A stretch of 64,000 nucleotides of DNA, taken from NCBI GenBank assembly GCA_028551475.1, contig CM052357.1, positions 23,664,451 through 23,728,450 on the forward strand, given 5' to 3'. The translations under genes were made by a program, and so were the position numbers. Below, piece by piece: positions 49,719-59,575 of the stretch. The notes beneath the pieces are model-generated. The model was not told where the DNA came from, made no database searches, and saw only the letters and a list, made by a program, of their open reading frames with translations. Origin of the DNA: Casuarina equisetifolia. Lineage: Eukaryota > Streptophyta > Magnoliopsida > Fagales > Casuarinaceae. Each line of letters opens with the position of its first letter. The stretch's first letter is position 1.

Positions 49719-49951
49719 TCTAAGAAAGGGAAACACTTCTGAGGGAATGAGATTGAGGCATAAATATAGGAGAAAGCTCCTTTGTGATTTCTTGATTAGG
49801 ATTTGAAAATAGTATTATAGAATGTACATAGGGTTAATTACCCTAATTCCAAGTTCGGGTTTATTAAGCCCAAACCCGATAATGAATGGATTGACTGAGG
49901 CCCAATAATGTATACAACCCAATGATAACGTAGCACTTTTACACTTTAATA
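49719..49951 (-). repeat. LTR of the 42.7-49.9 kb copia element (5' in element orientation)
   Basis: Bounded by the primer site on its left and by GATAC and PEX14 exon sequence on its right. Confidence 0.9.
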
Positions 49952-49956
49952 GATAC

Positions 49957-50300
49957 AAGAAGATGACCATGATTTTGAGCAGAAACAAATGCGATAGAAT
50001 TTGTTTAATTAGCTTGATCCAAGGCACCTACATATATGATAATAAGTTTCTTATTGTAGCACATGGTATGTTTTGGATTTGCTTGAATGAATAATACAAC
50101 CTGACTCTGATTCGGTACTTTTGATAGGATTGGATTCCAGATAGGTTTTGTTTTTATGAAGAAATAATGTTTCCAAGAAGAGAAAATATGATACAACGTA
50201 CAAAAAATATTCATGGGTCATATGATAAAAACAGCTCATGTTTAACGCTGAAAGGACATCTAAAGTAAAGCATAACGGTTTACTTCGGGAAATCTTATGT
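49957..50300 (+). pseudogene. PEX14 fragment B, right part (end of last exon and 3' UTR)
   Basis: Continues fragment B after the copia insertion and matches about 15903-16240, including the IQEDDHSFEQKQ coding end and the following untranslated sequence. Confidence 0.85.
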
Positions 50301-51035
50301 GTTGTGTGATTTGGCGAGTGGCAACAATTTTCAAGGACAAAAAAAATCGTCAGCCATGAGAAATTTTCAGGCAATTTTGAAGTGTTTGAAAGCTCCAAAA
50401 CAATGAGAGAATTGTTTCTTTATGGACTTGGCATTTAGCTTATCTTTGAATCAGGGAAAATCTTCAATTTCTTTAATATTTTTCCATGCATATCTTTGTT
50501 ATACGAAATGCATATTTTAGAACAAGAAGACCGTTTCTCAGCTGGTTTTATCGAGTCCAGATATTGACGTTTCATTTGTTTCAATGTAAAACAGTGCTTC
50601 TTCATCCCTCGCATCCCTTGCTTTGTGTTGGGACAACATGCAATTTTACTAAGACAAGCTACCACTTCCAAAATTTTGATCTCGAAATCATTCGTGCTTC
50701 CAACAGCTGCCGTCTGTTCCTTTGGTAACAGAACTATTAAATGTTTATCATCGTTTAATACATCCAACAACTCTTGGTCTTGTGTGCAAACCCCTTTAAC
50801 CAAAGATGATCAAGTTTTGCAGTATGCCAAAAACTCGCATTAATTTAAGAGTGCAACTATTTCTTTCGTACGACGTGGACTTTTTGTTTGCTTTTGGTAC
50901 TTCTTAGATTAGGAATGGGACCGACATAAAGAAATGAGGGTTGTTTTCAACAGCATATACTGTCCCATAACTTACATGATAGCTTCCTGTTGGTCCTGGT
51001 TCTGAAACAGAACAAGGTACTCTTGGTTCCCAGAG
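50301..51035 (-). other. 735-bp insert with an unidentified open frame, absent from the parent flank
   Basis: The PEX14 flank is continuous at 16240-16250 but is split here by about 735 bp. The minus strand has a 122-residue frame (50803-50435) beginning MVKGVCTQDQELLDVLND and containing CLSKIACCPNTKQG and KKHCFTLKQMKRQYLDS. A shorter readable stretch lies upstream on the same strand (EPGPTGSYHVSYGTVYAVEN near 50945-51005), perhaps a previous exon. It reads like real protein, but I do not recognise the family. It could be a captured gene fragment, or sequence lost from the founder copy. Confidence 0.4.
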
Positions 51036-52362
51036 GTTGATGGCATGTTTTATAGCCTTTTAATTTGAAATACGATCATAATATATGGGAAGTAGGTATG
51101 ATTATATGATTATATTGTGACCCCGAAGGGAGGCGGCACTTGGAATCACAATATCGGCAGCCTTGTTTATTTGTTTCTCTGCAGGATCAACTACAGCCAT
51201 CTTCAGCACTCTTACTTTGCCATATCAAAGCTTGATAATTTATAATTTATAATTTACCATTTACCATCCGAACCTTAGATTTAGAAAACATGTCCTGATG
51301 AAGCGGTACAAAATTTTTAACTAAATTTGGAAGGATTCTACCTTTTTCGTTGAAAGAGAAAGGGATTCTCGTGAGTGTACAGTTGGAAGATAATTATCAA
51401 ATAAACGTTCTTAGATTGCTTAGATAGGGCACACTTAAATTCATTGGATTTTAGATGTTGATTTTCAACTTGGTTTGGTCAAGAAAAGGGAAAGAACAGT
51501 AAATTAAGATGAGTAGACATTAAGAAAATCCAAACTAAACTGAAGATTTGAAAAAGAAAGAAGCATATATAAGGACAACTAGACCTTTGGAAAAATTTGA
51601 AGCGAGAAACTGATTATCTATATGCTGTTGGGATATGTTTTTCTATAGCTAGACCATGATTGTTTAACTTAACTTGATGAAGGAAAAAAGAAGGAAGGAT
51701 AATGAAGGATAGTTTGTATTAGAAGGTTTAAATATTCAACTCAAAAGTTAGCTTTTAAGTTGGAAAGACACTTTTTTTATTTAATCTTAGCACTAAGGAT
51801 CATACTTTTGGTATAAGCTTTCATCTTGTACATATGCTCTCAATCATACTTTTGGTATAAGATTTTCATTTTATACATATGCTCTCATACATTAAACGAC
51901 ATTGGACTTAAGATTGCTTGGGTAGAGTAGATTCAAGTTGGGTTTTGATACCATATTAAAAGGTGTAAAAGCTCAGTTTAAAAGCTAAATTTCGAGATAG
52001 AAGGACACTTCTTTTATTTAAAATTCATTACAAAAAATCATACTTTCAGTATGAGACTTTTATCTCACACTAATTTGAAAATACAAAGAAACAACAACCT
52101 TTGTTTATAAAAGATGATACTTGGTCCTTCTACCACATGGCAACTGAGATTTTGGCAATACTATTTTGCACTTTTGTAAGGTCTAATCGGGAAGTAAATC
52201 ACACTTCCAACAACTTCTTTGGTGTGGATTAGGGGTCTCTAATTACACATATTTTATTTAAGATTATCAAAAGAGTTATTGTAAGTGGATTTAAAATCTA
52301 GCTTAACAAGTAGCTCATGAATAAAAAAAAAACAAATCTATATTTATACTAAAGCAATTGAG

Positions 52363-52584
52363 ATGGAGAAAGGAACAAAATCAAGTCAAGTTAAGAATCT
52401 TGCATCATCCTTTACCAAGAATCAAGACCCTTGCTATATTGTCTCCAAGTCAACCACCAATCAGTTCTCTCTCTTGGAAATCAAGCCTCAAACCGCCCCT
52501 ATAATTGACCCTAGCGGAGAGGGAGACAACCAAAGTCTTGAGGATGAACAATGTTACGCGTTGCCACTGTCTCATCAACCATAA
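52363..52584 (+). other. unidentified repeated open frame, copy 2
   Basis: Reads MEKGTKSSQVKNLASSFTK, then NQFSLLEIKPQTAPIID and PSGEGDNQSLEDEQC without interruption. The same frame is at 56090-56284. No domain is recognised. Its survival in two of three copies could be recent duplication rather than selection. Confidence 0.3.
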
Positions 52585-52713
52585 TCCTATCCTAGTTGTT
52601 GATGGAAGCTTCCTATGAAGTTGCTATGTTATGAGCACCGCCCAATTTTGAAGACTTTATCTTGAACTTAATGTAAACTTCTTGTATGGTCATGAGATAC
52701 GTAAAAAGGACAG

Positions 52714-52800
52714 CATCTTCTTGTTTTCCACTTGGGTCCACTGTCCGCTCATCTACGTTGAATGACTACACGATGTAGTCATGTGGAAAACAAGAAGATG
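52714..52800. repeat. compound foldback (18-bp outer arms, 9-bp inner arms)
   Basis: Outer arms CATCTTCTTGTTTTCCAC at 52714-52731 and its exact complement at 52783-52800. Inner arms ATGACTACA (52762-52770) and its complement (52774-52782) around a 3-nt loop. The other flank copies lack the inverted part, so it arose here. Confidence 0.9.
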
Positions 52801-52964
52801 GTCAAGACCTTCCACTTGTTTTCCACTTGGGTCCACTGTCCCCTCATCTACGTTGATTCTATTCTCACTGCAATTTCCATATAGTTTCCTTGACAAATGG
52901 TCAAGATAGTTTTGATAGATTGCCTTCAGAAAGAAATTGCTTTGCAACATTAAAACTAGAGTGC

Positions 52965-52974
52965 CTATATATTG
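52965..52974 (+). promoter_or_regulatory. TATA box of peptide gene D
   Basis: CTATATATTG, 43 bp before the ATG at 53008. An identical promoter piece without a gene occurs at about 56540-56621. Confidence 0.55.
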
Positions 52975-53007
52975 ACTGCTATTCGCTAATTTCTTCCGTA
53001 AGGCAAC

Positions 53008-54453
53008 ATGGGGTTTGATGTCAAGAAACGGTTCCTCCTTGTTTTTCTGATCCTTGCTACCCTGCTCCTTTCTTGCAGCTTGCTCGTCACAAGTGAGATG
53101 ACCACTTTCTCTTTAAACTTTGCATATGTCTATAGGCTACTGCTTTACGTTGCGTTTTGTTTACTTCTGGGTAACAGCTCTGTGTAAATTGTTATAGGAG
53201 ATAAAAAAAAGGTAAGATTAACATAAATCGGAAAACAAAAAAAATTCAACTTCTTGCTCCTAGTTTTCTTGTGCTAAATGACACAGCGTCAAAGTAGCTT
53301 TGAAGTATCAGACATGTAGATAGTTAGATTTTGACTTGATAGCCTAAAATGCTAGAAAATATCTAAGTTCTTCATTTATTAAGAGAGGAAAATACTTGAA
53401 TATATAATAAAAATATCAGGTTAAAATATTGACAATATGTAACGACTAGTATGTGATGGAATAGTGAGATGAAATCATAATAAGTTAGTATATGATGAGA
53501 TGTCAAACTAAAATTCGGTTTTAATATTATGTCAGAAATAGCTCAACTTCCTAACATAATATCATAACTTAATTTAATTGTGACACTTTATCATGAATTG
53601 AGTTTTGTAATTTCATTTTATTGCTCTATATTATTCATAAATTGAGTCTCCATAATCATCTTCAGCCCTCTTCCTTTACCATGTCAAAGCTTCATAATTT
53701 ATCATTTACCATACGTCAAATGTAGAAAACACATCCTAACGACAGGATACAGAATTATCAACTCAATTTGGAAGGAGTCGAAAAATAGAAATACCTGCAG
53801 TAGTTGTTGGGATTATCGTGAGTGTACAGCGAACGCATAATTATCAAATATATTTTCTTGGATTATGTAGATAGGACATATTTTCTTTTTTTTGGTGGGG
53901 TGGGGCGGGGGTGCGGGGATGGGGAGCGGGGGGGTGTGGGGAAGAGGAGGAAGGAGTGTCTTCTCCTTGAATTTCTCTCTGTGAACCGTCATACCAGACG
54001 TAAATGGTAAGAAATAACGTGACTTGAGAAAAGATAATGAAAATTTCTCTCCTAATTTTCCTGCACGAGAAGTGAGATGGCTTCAAAGCAATATTATTTA
54101 ACGACACTACATAAATATTCAGCGAGAATTTCTCTTCTTAATATATCAGTTTAGCCTCCATAACTTGATAGCAACAGTAGAACACAAGGATACATGAACT
54201 TTGAAGGCTAGTTGAAGTTTTTACGAATGCTTGTTTTACTTTGTCTGAAAATGTGGCTGAAAATGTTGGTGAAAATTTACGACGATCAGGTGAGAAAATG
54301 GAGAAGTTAGTTCGTCCAAGAGATGCAGTAGAATTGCCAGGAAACGACGCCGAAGAACGAGGGAACTCTCTTGTGGGCCCGTCAACACGAGAGCGACGAC
54401 GTGCTGAACGACCACCGCCACCTCCTCACGGAGCCGCAGGGTCAAGTCCCTAA
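53008..54453 (+). CDS. predicted secreted proline-rich peptide precursor, gene D (two exons, long intron)
   Basis: Exon 1 (53008-53092) begins MGFDVKKRFLLVFLILATLL, a signal peptide. The donor is A|GTGAGATG, phase 1. Exon 2 (54290-54453) follows CGATCAG. The joined frame is 82 aa and open. The spacer reads EKLVRPRDAVELPGNDAEER; the tail is RERRRAERPPPPPHGAAGSS then P. The intron is about 1.2 kb, against 0.46-0.53 kb in genes A and B, and is composite. Its first part resembles gene A's intron, the middle carries a piece of PEX14 flank and a guanine-rich tract, and the last part resembles gene B's intron. The gene may therefore be a fusion of two copies. Whether this intron is still spliced is uncertain. 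Confidence 0.5.
53640..53880 (+). repeat. PEX14-flank piece inside the gene D intron
   Basis: Matches about 16430-16670 (phrases CATCTTCAG, TTTACCAT, ACTCAATTTGGAAGGA, GTGAGTGTACAG and ATAATTATCAAATA). More diverged than the 51-53 kb copy, so it derives from an older duplication. Confidence 0.7.
53895..53941 (+). repeat. guanine-run cluster, predicted G-quadruplex
   Basis: Seven runs of at least four guanines lie within 47 bases on the plus strand, inside the intron of gene D on its sense strand. No other site in the window is comparable. Confidence 0.85.
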
Positions 54454-54949
54454 TATGCATCTTTCTTGTATTTCAGAAATAAAATCTCTTGATGTAGCTT
54501 GTATGTCATGAACAAGAAAATATCAAAATAAGAACAGCTTTCTCCGTAAATGTCAATTTAGGTGAACTATTGAATGAGTATTGGCAGAAGATAGGTGATT
54601 TTTCTATACATTGTGAAAGCATCACTTAATGAATGTAACGAGTTCCCCCATGTTACAAATAGTCATCTTTCCTATTGAGCCATTTTTTTTTTTATATATA
54701 AATAGATATCAGTTTAAGATTTGAGCAATATAAAAAGTTTTACTTTTGTTTTGATATCACACTTGGCATGAATTCTGATATTATATTAAAAGCTTTTTTC
54801 TTCCTTTAAATCAACTTAAAAGGGGAAAAGTGATTTTTTTTCCTTATATTAAAACAATAAGATAGATTTAAGCAATATAAATACATCATTTTGAACATAC
54901 TACTGTACCATCAATACCTTCGTAGAAAGACATTGCGGAAACGACCTTA

Positions 54950-55285
54950 ACAATCCACCCACTTTAGCTCCTATAAGGCATTTCCTATGCATCCTGCGTT
55001 AGTCGTCTCAGTGACTTGACTTGGCAATCGAGGGAAACAGCAGCCAATTTTGTCCAGATCATGAAATCTTACGTTAAAGTAAGATGTTCTTCCGATATTC
55101 AAGATGCGTGCACATGGTCTGGCTTGAGCTCTGGGTTCAAAGGTTCCACGAAATTTCATGTAATAAATCCATGCATCAGTGCAGTCATTCCTAGTTGTGT
55201 GTTGAAAGTTTGTTCAAAATTCTTTGACTACACGGTTTCTTTTGGGTGAGGATACATTCTTTACCTAAATCGAGAATACGAAGTT
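54950..55285. repeat. conserved noncoding block, copy 5 (behind gene D)
   Basis: Closest to copy 4 at 41120. The second shared stretch follows at about 55385-55565. Confidence 0.7.
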
Positions 55286-55929
55286 TGAGTTTTACATGGA
55301 AGAAAACGCGTGGTGCAATAATATTTTGAGGGTCTTCTTTCACTCCAATGTCGGGTTATTATGGTTCCTTAATATTAGAGAGCAATTAATCCTAAAAAAC
55401 AAACAAAAGTTAACAGTTGCAAGTGTTCTTGAAAATATGTTAAATGTTTGTCCCATACCAGATGCGAGACCTTGATGAGTTTATAAGAAAGATGCTCTTT
55501 GCTTATCACGAGGGATTTTTTAGGGGGTGTTCGCCAAGAACCTAACAAAATGCAATAAAAGGCGTCAACTTTGTCCCCCGCCAGTGTGGCTGGAATGCTG
55601 AATTCTTATGGCAGGCGTTAACTTTCAAGTGTTCTAGCTAACCACCATGAATTTTGATTCGACAGTGTCAAAACATGTTCTTAAATTGTTAGAAAGGAAT
55701 GACTTTTTTTTAATTAGTCATTAAAAGAAGAAAATATTAAAATATATTAGGAAAAATACCAAACAATCATATTAATAATGTAAGATAATGATATTTTTAC
55801 CACACCCCCTAACCTCAAGTATATGCAAATCATGAGAATTCAACTTAAAATTAATAAAATGATAGAAAAAATCATATTAACCCACTTCTTGATAAGTTGT
55901 TACAATTGTATCTGAATTTAACATCATGG

Positions 55930-56621
55930 ATATGAATTTAACAACTTCTTTGGTGTGGATTACGGGTCTCTAATTACACATTTTATTTAAGATTGTCAAG
56001 AGAGTTATTGTAAGTGGATTTAAAATGTAGCTTAACAACTAGCTCATGAATAAAAAAAACAAATCTATATTTATACTAAAGCAATTGAGATGGAGAAAGG
56101 AACAAAATCAAGTCAAGTTAAGAATCTTGCATCATCCTTTACAAAGAATCAAGACCCTTGCTATATTGTCTCCAAGTCAACCACCAATCAATTCTCTCTC
56201 TTGGAAATCAAGCCTCAAACCGCCCCTACAATTGACCCTAGCGGAGAGGGAAACAACCAAAGTCTCGAGGATGAACAATGTTGACGTGTTACCACTGTCT
56301 CATGAACCATAATCCTATCCTAGTTGCTGATGGAAGCTTCCTATGAAGTTGCTATGCTATGAGCACCGCCCAATTTTGAAGACCTTATCTCGAACTTAAT
56401 GTAAACTTCTTGGAAGGTCATGAGATATGTAAAAAGGACAGCATCTTCTTGTTTTCCACTTGGGTCCATTGTCCCCTCAGCTACGTTCTATTCTCACTGC
56501 AATTTCCATATAGTTTCCTTGACAAATGGTCAAGATAGTTTTGATAGATTGCCTTCAGAAAGAAATTGCCTTGCAACATTAAAACTAGAGTGCCTATATA
56601 TTGACTGCTATTCGCTAATTT
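55930..56621. repeat. partial PEX14-flank copy ending in an orphan peptide-gene promoter
   Basis: Matches 52220-52995, including the repeated open frame (56090-56284) and the CTATATATTGACTG promoter phrase of gene D. It stops at TTCGCTAATTT, a few bases before where the ATG should be, and is joined to the start of segment R2. Confidence 0.8.
56090..56284 (+). other. unidentified repeated open frame, copy 3
   Basis: Uninterrupted 64-residue frame beginning MEKGTKSSQVKNLASSFTK and ending SLEDEQC, almost the same as copy 2. Confidence 0.3.
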
Positions 56622-57111
56622 TTTTTTACTTGAATAGTTTTGTTGTGTAGTTACAAATTCTCCCTTTTTTTTTTTTTTTCCTTTTAACGACCGGAATCTC
56701 TCATCAAGTTTTATTTAATGGCTTGTACTGAAAAAAAAAACCGTTTTAAATTATGCTCATGTTTAGTTAAAAATGCAGCGGAAGAGTGAGTCGTTAGAAA
56801 TCCTCGGCGGGTGAGCAATTAATCCAAAAAAAAAAAAGAAGTTAAAAGTTGAAATGTTCTTGAAAATATGGTAGTGTTTGTCCAATACCAGATGCGAGAC
56901 TTGACGGGTTTATAACGACGGCTTATAACAAAGATGCTCTTTACTCCTCACGAGGCATTTTTTAGGGAGTGTTTGCCAAGAACCTAATTCCTAACATTTA
57001 AGCCACATGAACGCACCTTTTTCAGAGGAAAGTCCGACCTTTCTAAATCACTAGTTTGAAACTATTGTGGCTTTAATACTGCCACAAAAAGCCATGGCAT
57101 AGACGAGCTTA

Positions 57112-57435
57112 ACAATCCATCTCCTTTACTTCCTTGGAAGGCATCCCTTGTACGTCCTGCGTTAGTCGTCTAAATGACTTGACTCGGCAGTCGACGGTGA
57201 AACTGCAGCCGATTTTTCCTGAAACATGAAATCTTTCCCTAAAAATTAAGATACTCTTCGGACATTCGGGATCTATGCTCATGAGCTGGCTTGAAATTTG
57301 AGGCCGGAGGTTCCATGAAATATCATGTACCAAATCACGCGTTTAACAGTCATTCCTAGTTGTGTGTTGAAAGTTTGCTCAAAATTCTCCGCGTAAAGGT
57401 TTTCTTTGTGGTGGGGATACATTTATTGCATCTAA
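57112..57435. repeat. conserved noncoding block, copy 6 (no gene attached)
   Basis: R2 counterpart of copy 2, again without a peptide exon directly upstream. Confidence 0.7.
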
Positions 57436-57869
57436 AACAAGGATCCTAGCCAAACTTGAAGTTGACACCTAGCTAATTTTGAGCTCTTCCAATCTTGAGT
57501 TGCCATATAAAAGTGTGAGATTGTTTATTTTCTACCTTAAAAAAATTCATAGTTATTAAATATTTAGGTTAGTATATCAATATTGTATAACACATATCGA
57601 TTTTCAACATATCTCTTAGAATAATATGAAACACATTAAATTTTGACCAAAAAAAAGAGTAATAAGTGTTTGTTTTGAGTTTGTTTAGAATTATACACCA
57701 AAATGAGAGTTGTTTTCAATACCACACGGAATCAAAAGCTTTTGACTTTCCACGGTTTGTCTGGTGGCGTTTTTAGTTTTGCATGGAAAATTTTCCACCT
57801 TTGACCCAGTAAAGGAAAAGGACTGAATTGGATAATTTAAAGTTCTATGTTAACAATCGACAAGAGTGT

Positions 57870-57879
57870 CTATATATAG
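57870..57879 (+). promoter_or_regulatory. TATA box of peptide pseudogene E
   Basis: CTATATATAG, 45 bp before the ATG at 57915. Confidence 0.5.
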
Positions 57880-57914
57880 ATTTTGATATTCATTGATCTC
57901 TTCCATATGACAAT

Positions 57915-58622
57915 ATGAGGTTTGAAGTGACGAGACGCTCCCTCCTTCCTTTTCTTTTGCTTTCTACCTTACTCCTTTCTTGGAGCCTGCTTGTTACCAG
58001 TAAGAGGCTCTCTTTTTCTCGCCAAGTTTCATCTTGTTTGACATGTTTATATCCATAGGCTATTGCTTCACATGTTTGTTTGCTTACTTGTGGGTGGGTG
58101 GGTGGGTGTGTTCACAAGAAAACATGATCAAATATTTTCTCCTAATTTTCTTGTACAAGCAGAAAGTGAGACAACTTCAAAGAAAAATGATTTAACGACA
58201 CTACTCCATAAATATTCGGCAAGAATTTCTCTTCTTGATATATCTGTCTAGTCTCCATAACTTGATAGCAGGTGTGGAAAATTATGCAATATAACTCAAG
58301 GATACATGAACTTTGAAGGCGAGTTGAAGTTTTAACGGATGCTATTTTTACTTTTCAATTGCATGGTATCTATAATCTTTTACCACAATCGGTACTGTCT
58401 TACTATTTTCTTGTTTGAAACTGTGGGTAAAAATTACGCTAATTAGGTGAGAAAGTGAAGAAGTAAGTTCATGCAAGAAATACCAGAGAATTGCCTGGAG
58501 ATGATACCAAAGAACAAGAGAACTCTCTTTTGGTCAACAGAAGCCCACCGCCACCGCCAGCACTACGACCACCAGAACATCCACCGCCATCTCCTAGGGG
58601 ACCCAATGGGCCACCCCCCTAG
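57915..58622 (+). pseudogene. peptide family member E, in-frame stop in exon 2
   Basis: Exon 1 (57915-57999) is intact: MRFEVTRRSLLPFLLLSTLL, with donor A|GTAAGAGG. Exon 2 (58447-58622) keeps the acceptor and the C-terminal motif PPEHPPPSPRGPNGPPP, but the joined frame meets TAA at the seventh to eighth codon of exon 2, where genes B and D have a leucine codon. Without another splice site the product ends just after the signal peptide. The intron carries a (GGGT)n run near 58093-58110. It is the R2 partner of gene B. A sequence error at this one base would make it a fourth intact gene. Confidence 0.65.
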
Positions 58623-59239
58623 TAGATATTTCCTATATTTCATGTAGTTGGATGTAATTTGGATGTTATAAACATGAAGATGTCAAAATCGGAACAATAT
58701 ATACTGCAAATGCTTCAGTTTAGCATCATCTATTAAATAAGGATGTTGGCGAAAGACTCGTGATTCTTCTTTACACTATGAAAGAATTGCTTATTGAATG
58801 CAATGAGTTATAGTATGTTACAAACAGTCATCTTTCTTATTGTACCCTTTCTTTAATATAGATATCAACATGAAATTTAAGTAATATTAAAAAAAATACT
58901 TTTAACATGTTTCTTTTCTCTAAACTTAAAGATACCACTATTTTTTTTTTAATATTTGGGAGTAAAAGAATGTCAAAGTTAAACATAATTTTGATGTAAT
59001 GTTGTAAAACTTGTTTCCTCTTTAGAATCAATTTGTAAGGAAAAATTTGTTTTCAAAGGAAAGGTCAAATCATAAGTTTGAAACTATTGGAGCATCAATA
59101 TTATCATGAAATGTTATTATAAAAGTAAATAAGTACATGATTCAGTTGGTAACTCATGTCATCTAAAACTAAAAGGTCCAAATTTGACACCTAATTTCCT
59201 CACACCCCATTTACCTTTTTTTTTTAAAAAAATGTCATT

Positions 59240-59575
59240 ATAGGACCAACCTTAACAATCTTGCAACTACAGCCGATTTTGTCTAGATCATAAAAACTCT
59301 TGTTTTAAAATAAGATTTTCTTCGGATATACAAGATCTATGGTCATGAATTGGCTTGAATTTTGGAGCCGGGCGTTCCTGAAATTTCATGTACCAAATCC
59401 ACACATTAACGAGTCATTCGTAGTTGTTTTGAAAATTTGTTAAAAGTTCTTCGGGTAAAGGTTTACTTTTGGTGGGGATACATTTATTGCACTTAAATCA
59501 ACAATACGAATCTACTCCTCAAGATGACTCAAGAAAATGAGCTCAATAAATGTTTCTGTCTTAAGAAATGAATAG
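59240..59575. repeat. conserved noncoding block, copy 7 (behind member E)
   Basis: R2 counterpart of copy 3. Confidence 0.7.

Larger units (their letters stand above)
42708..49951 (-). mobile_element. Ty1/copia LTR retrotransposon fossil inserted in PEX14 fragment B
   Basis: LTRs of about 234 bp (42708-42941 and 49719-49951) with target duplication GATAC (42703-42707 and 49952-49956), which is PEX14 exon sequence. In element orientation a TGGTATCGAGACC primer site follows the 5' LTR and a TTGAGGGGG purine tract precedes the 3' LTR. Remnants run gag (about 47.9-49.3 kb), integrase (about 45.2-47.6 kb), reverse transcriptase (about 43.3-44.6 kb), RNase H (about 43.0-43.2 kb, DNETTIHIVNN, HTKHIKIDYYF). 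It is heavily broken, and a further LTR sits inside it. The LTRs differ at about 35 of 233 positions (about 15 per cent), so it is clearly older than the 20.5-30.8 kb element. Confidence 0.93.
51036..52960. repeat. copy of the PEX14 downstream flank
   Basis: Matches about 16250-18270 with substitutions and small indels. It includes the repeated open frame at 52363-52554. The right arm of the founder's inverted repeat is missing. A local foldback lies at 52714-52800. Confidence 0.85.

Noticed and set aside
54971-55159. Minus-strand frame in a conserved block, also open at 41143-41331
   Set aside because: Open in only the two most similar copies; the other five blocks do not keep it, so coding is unlikely.
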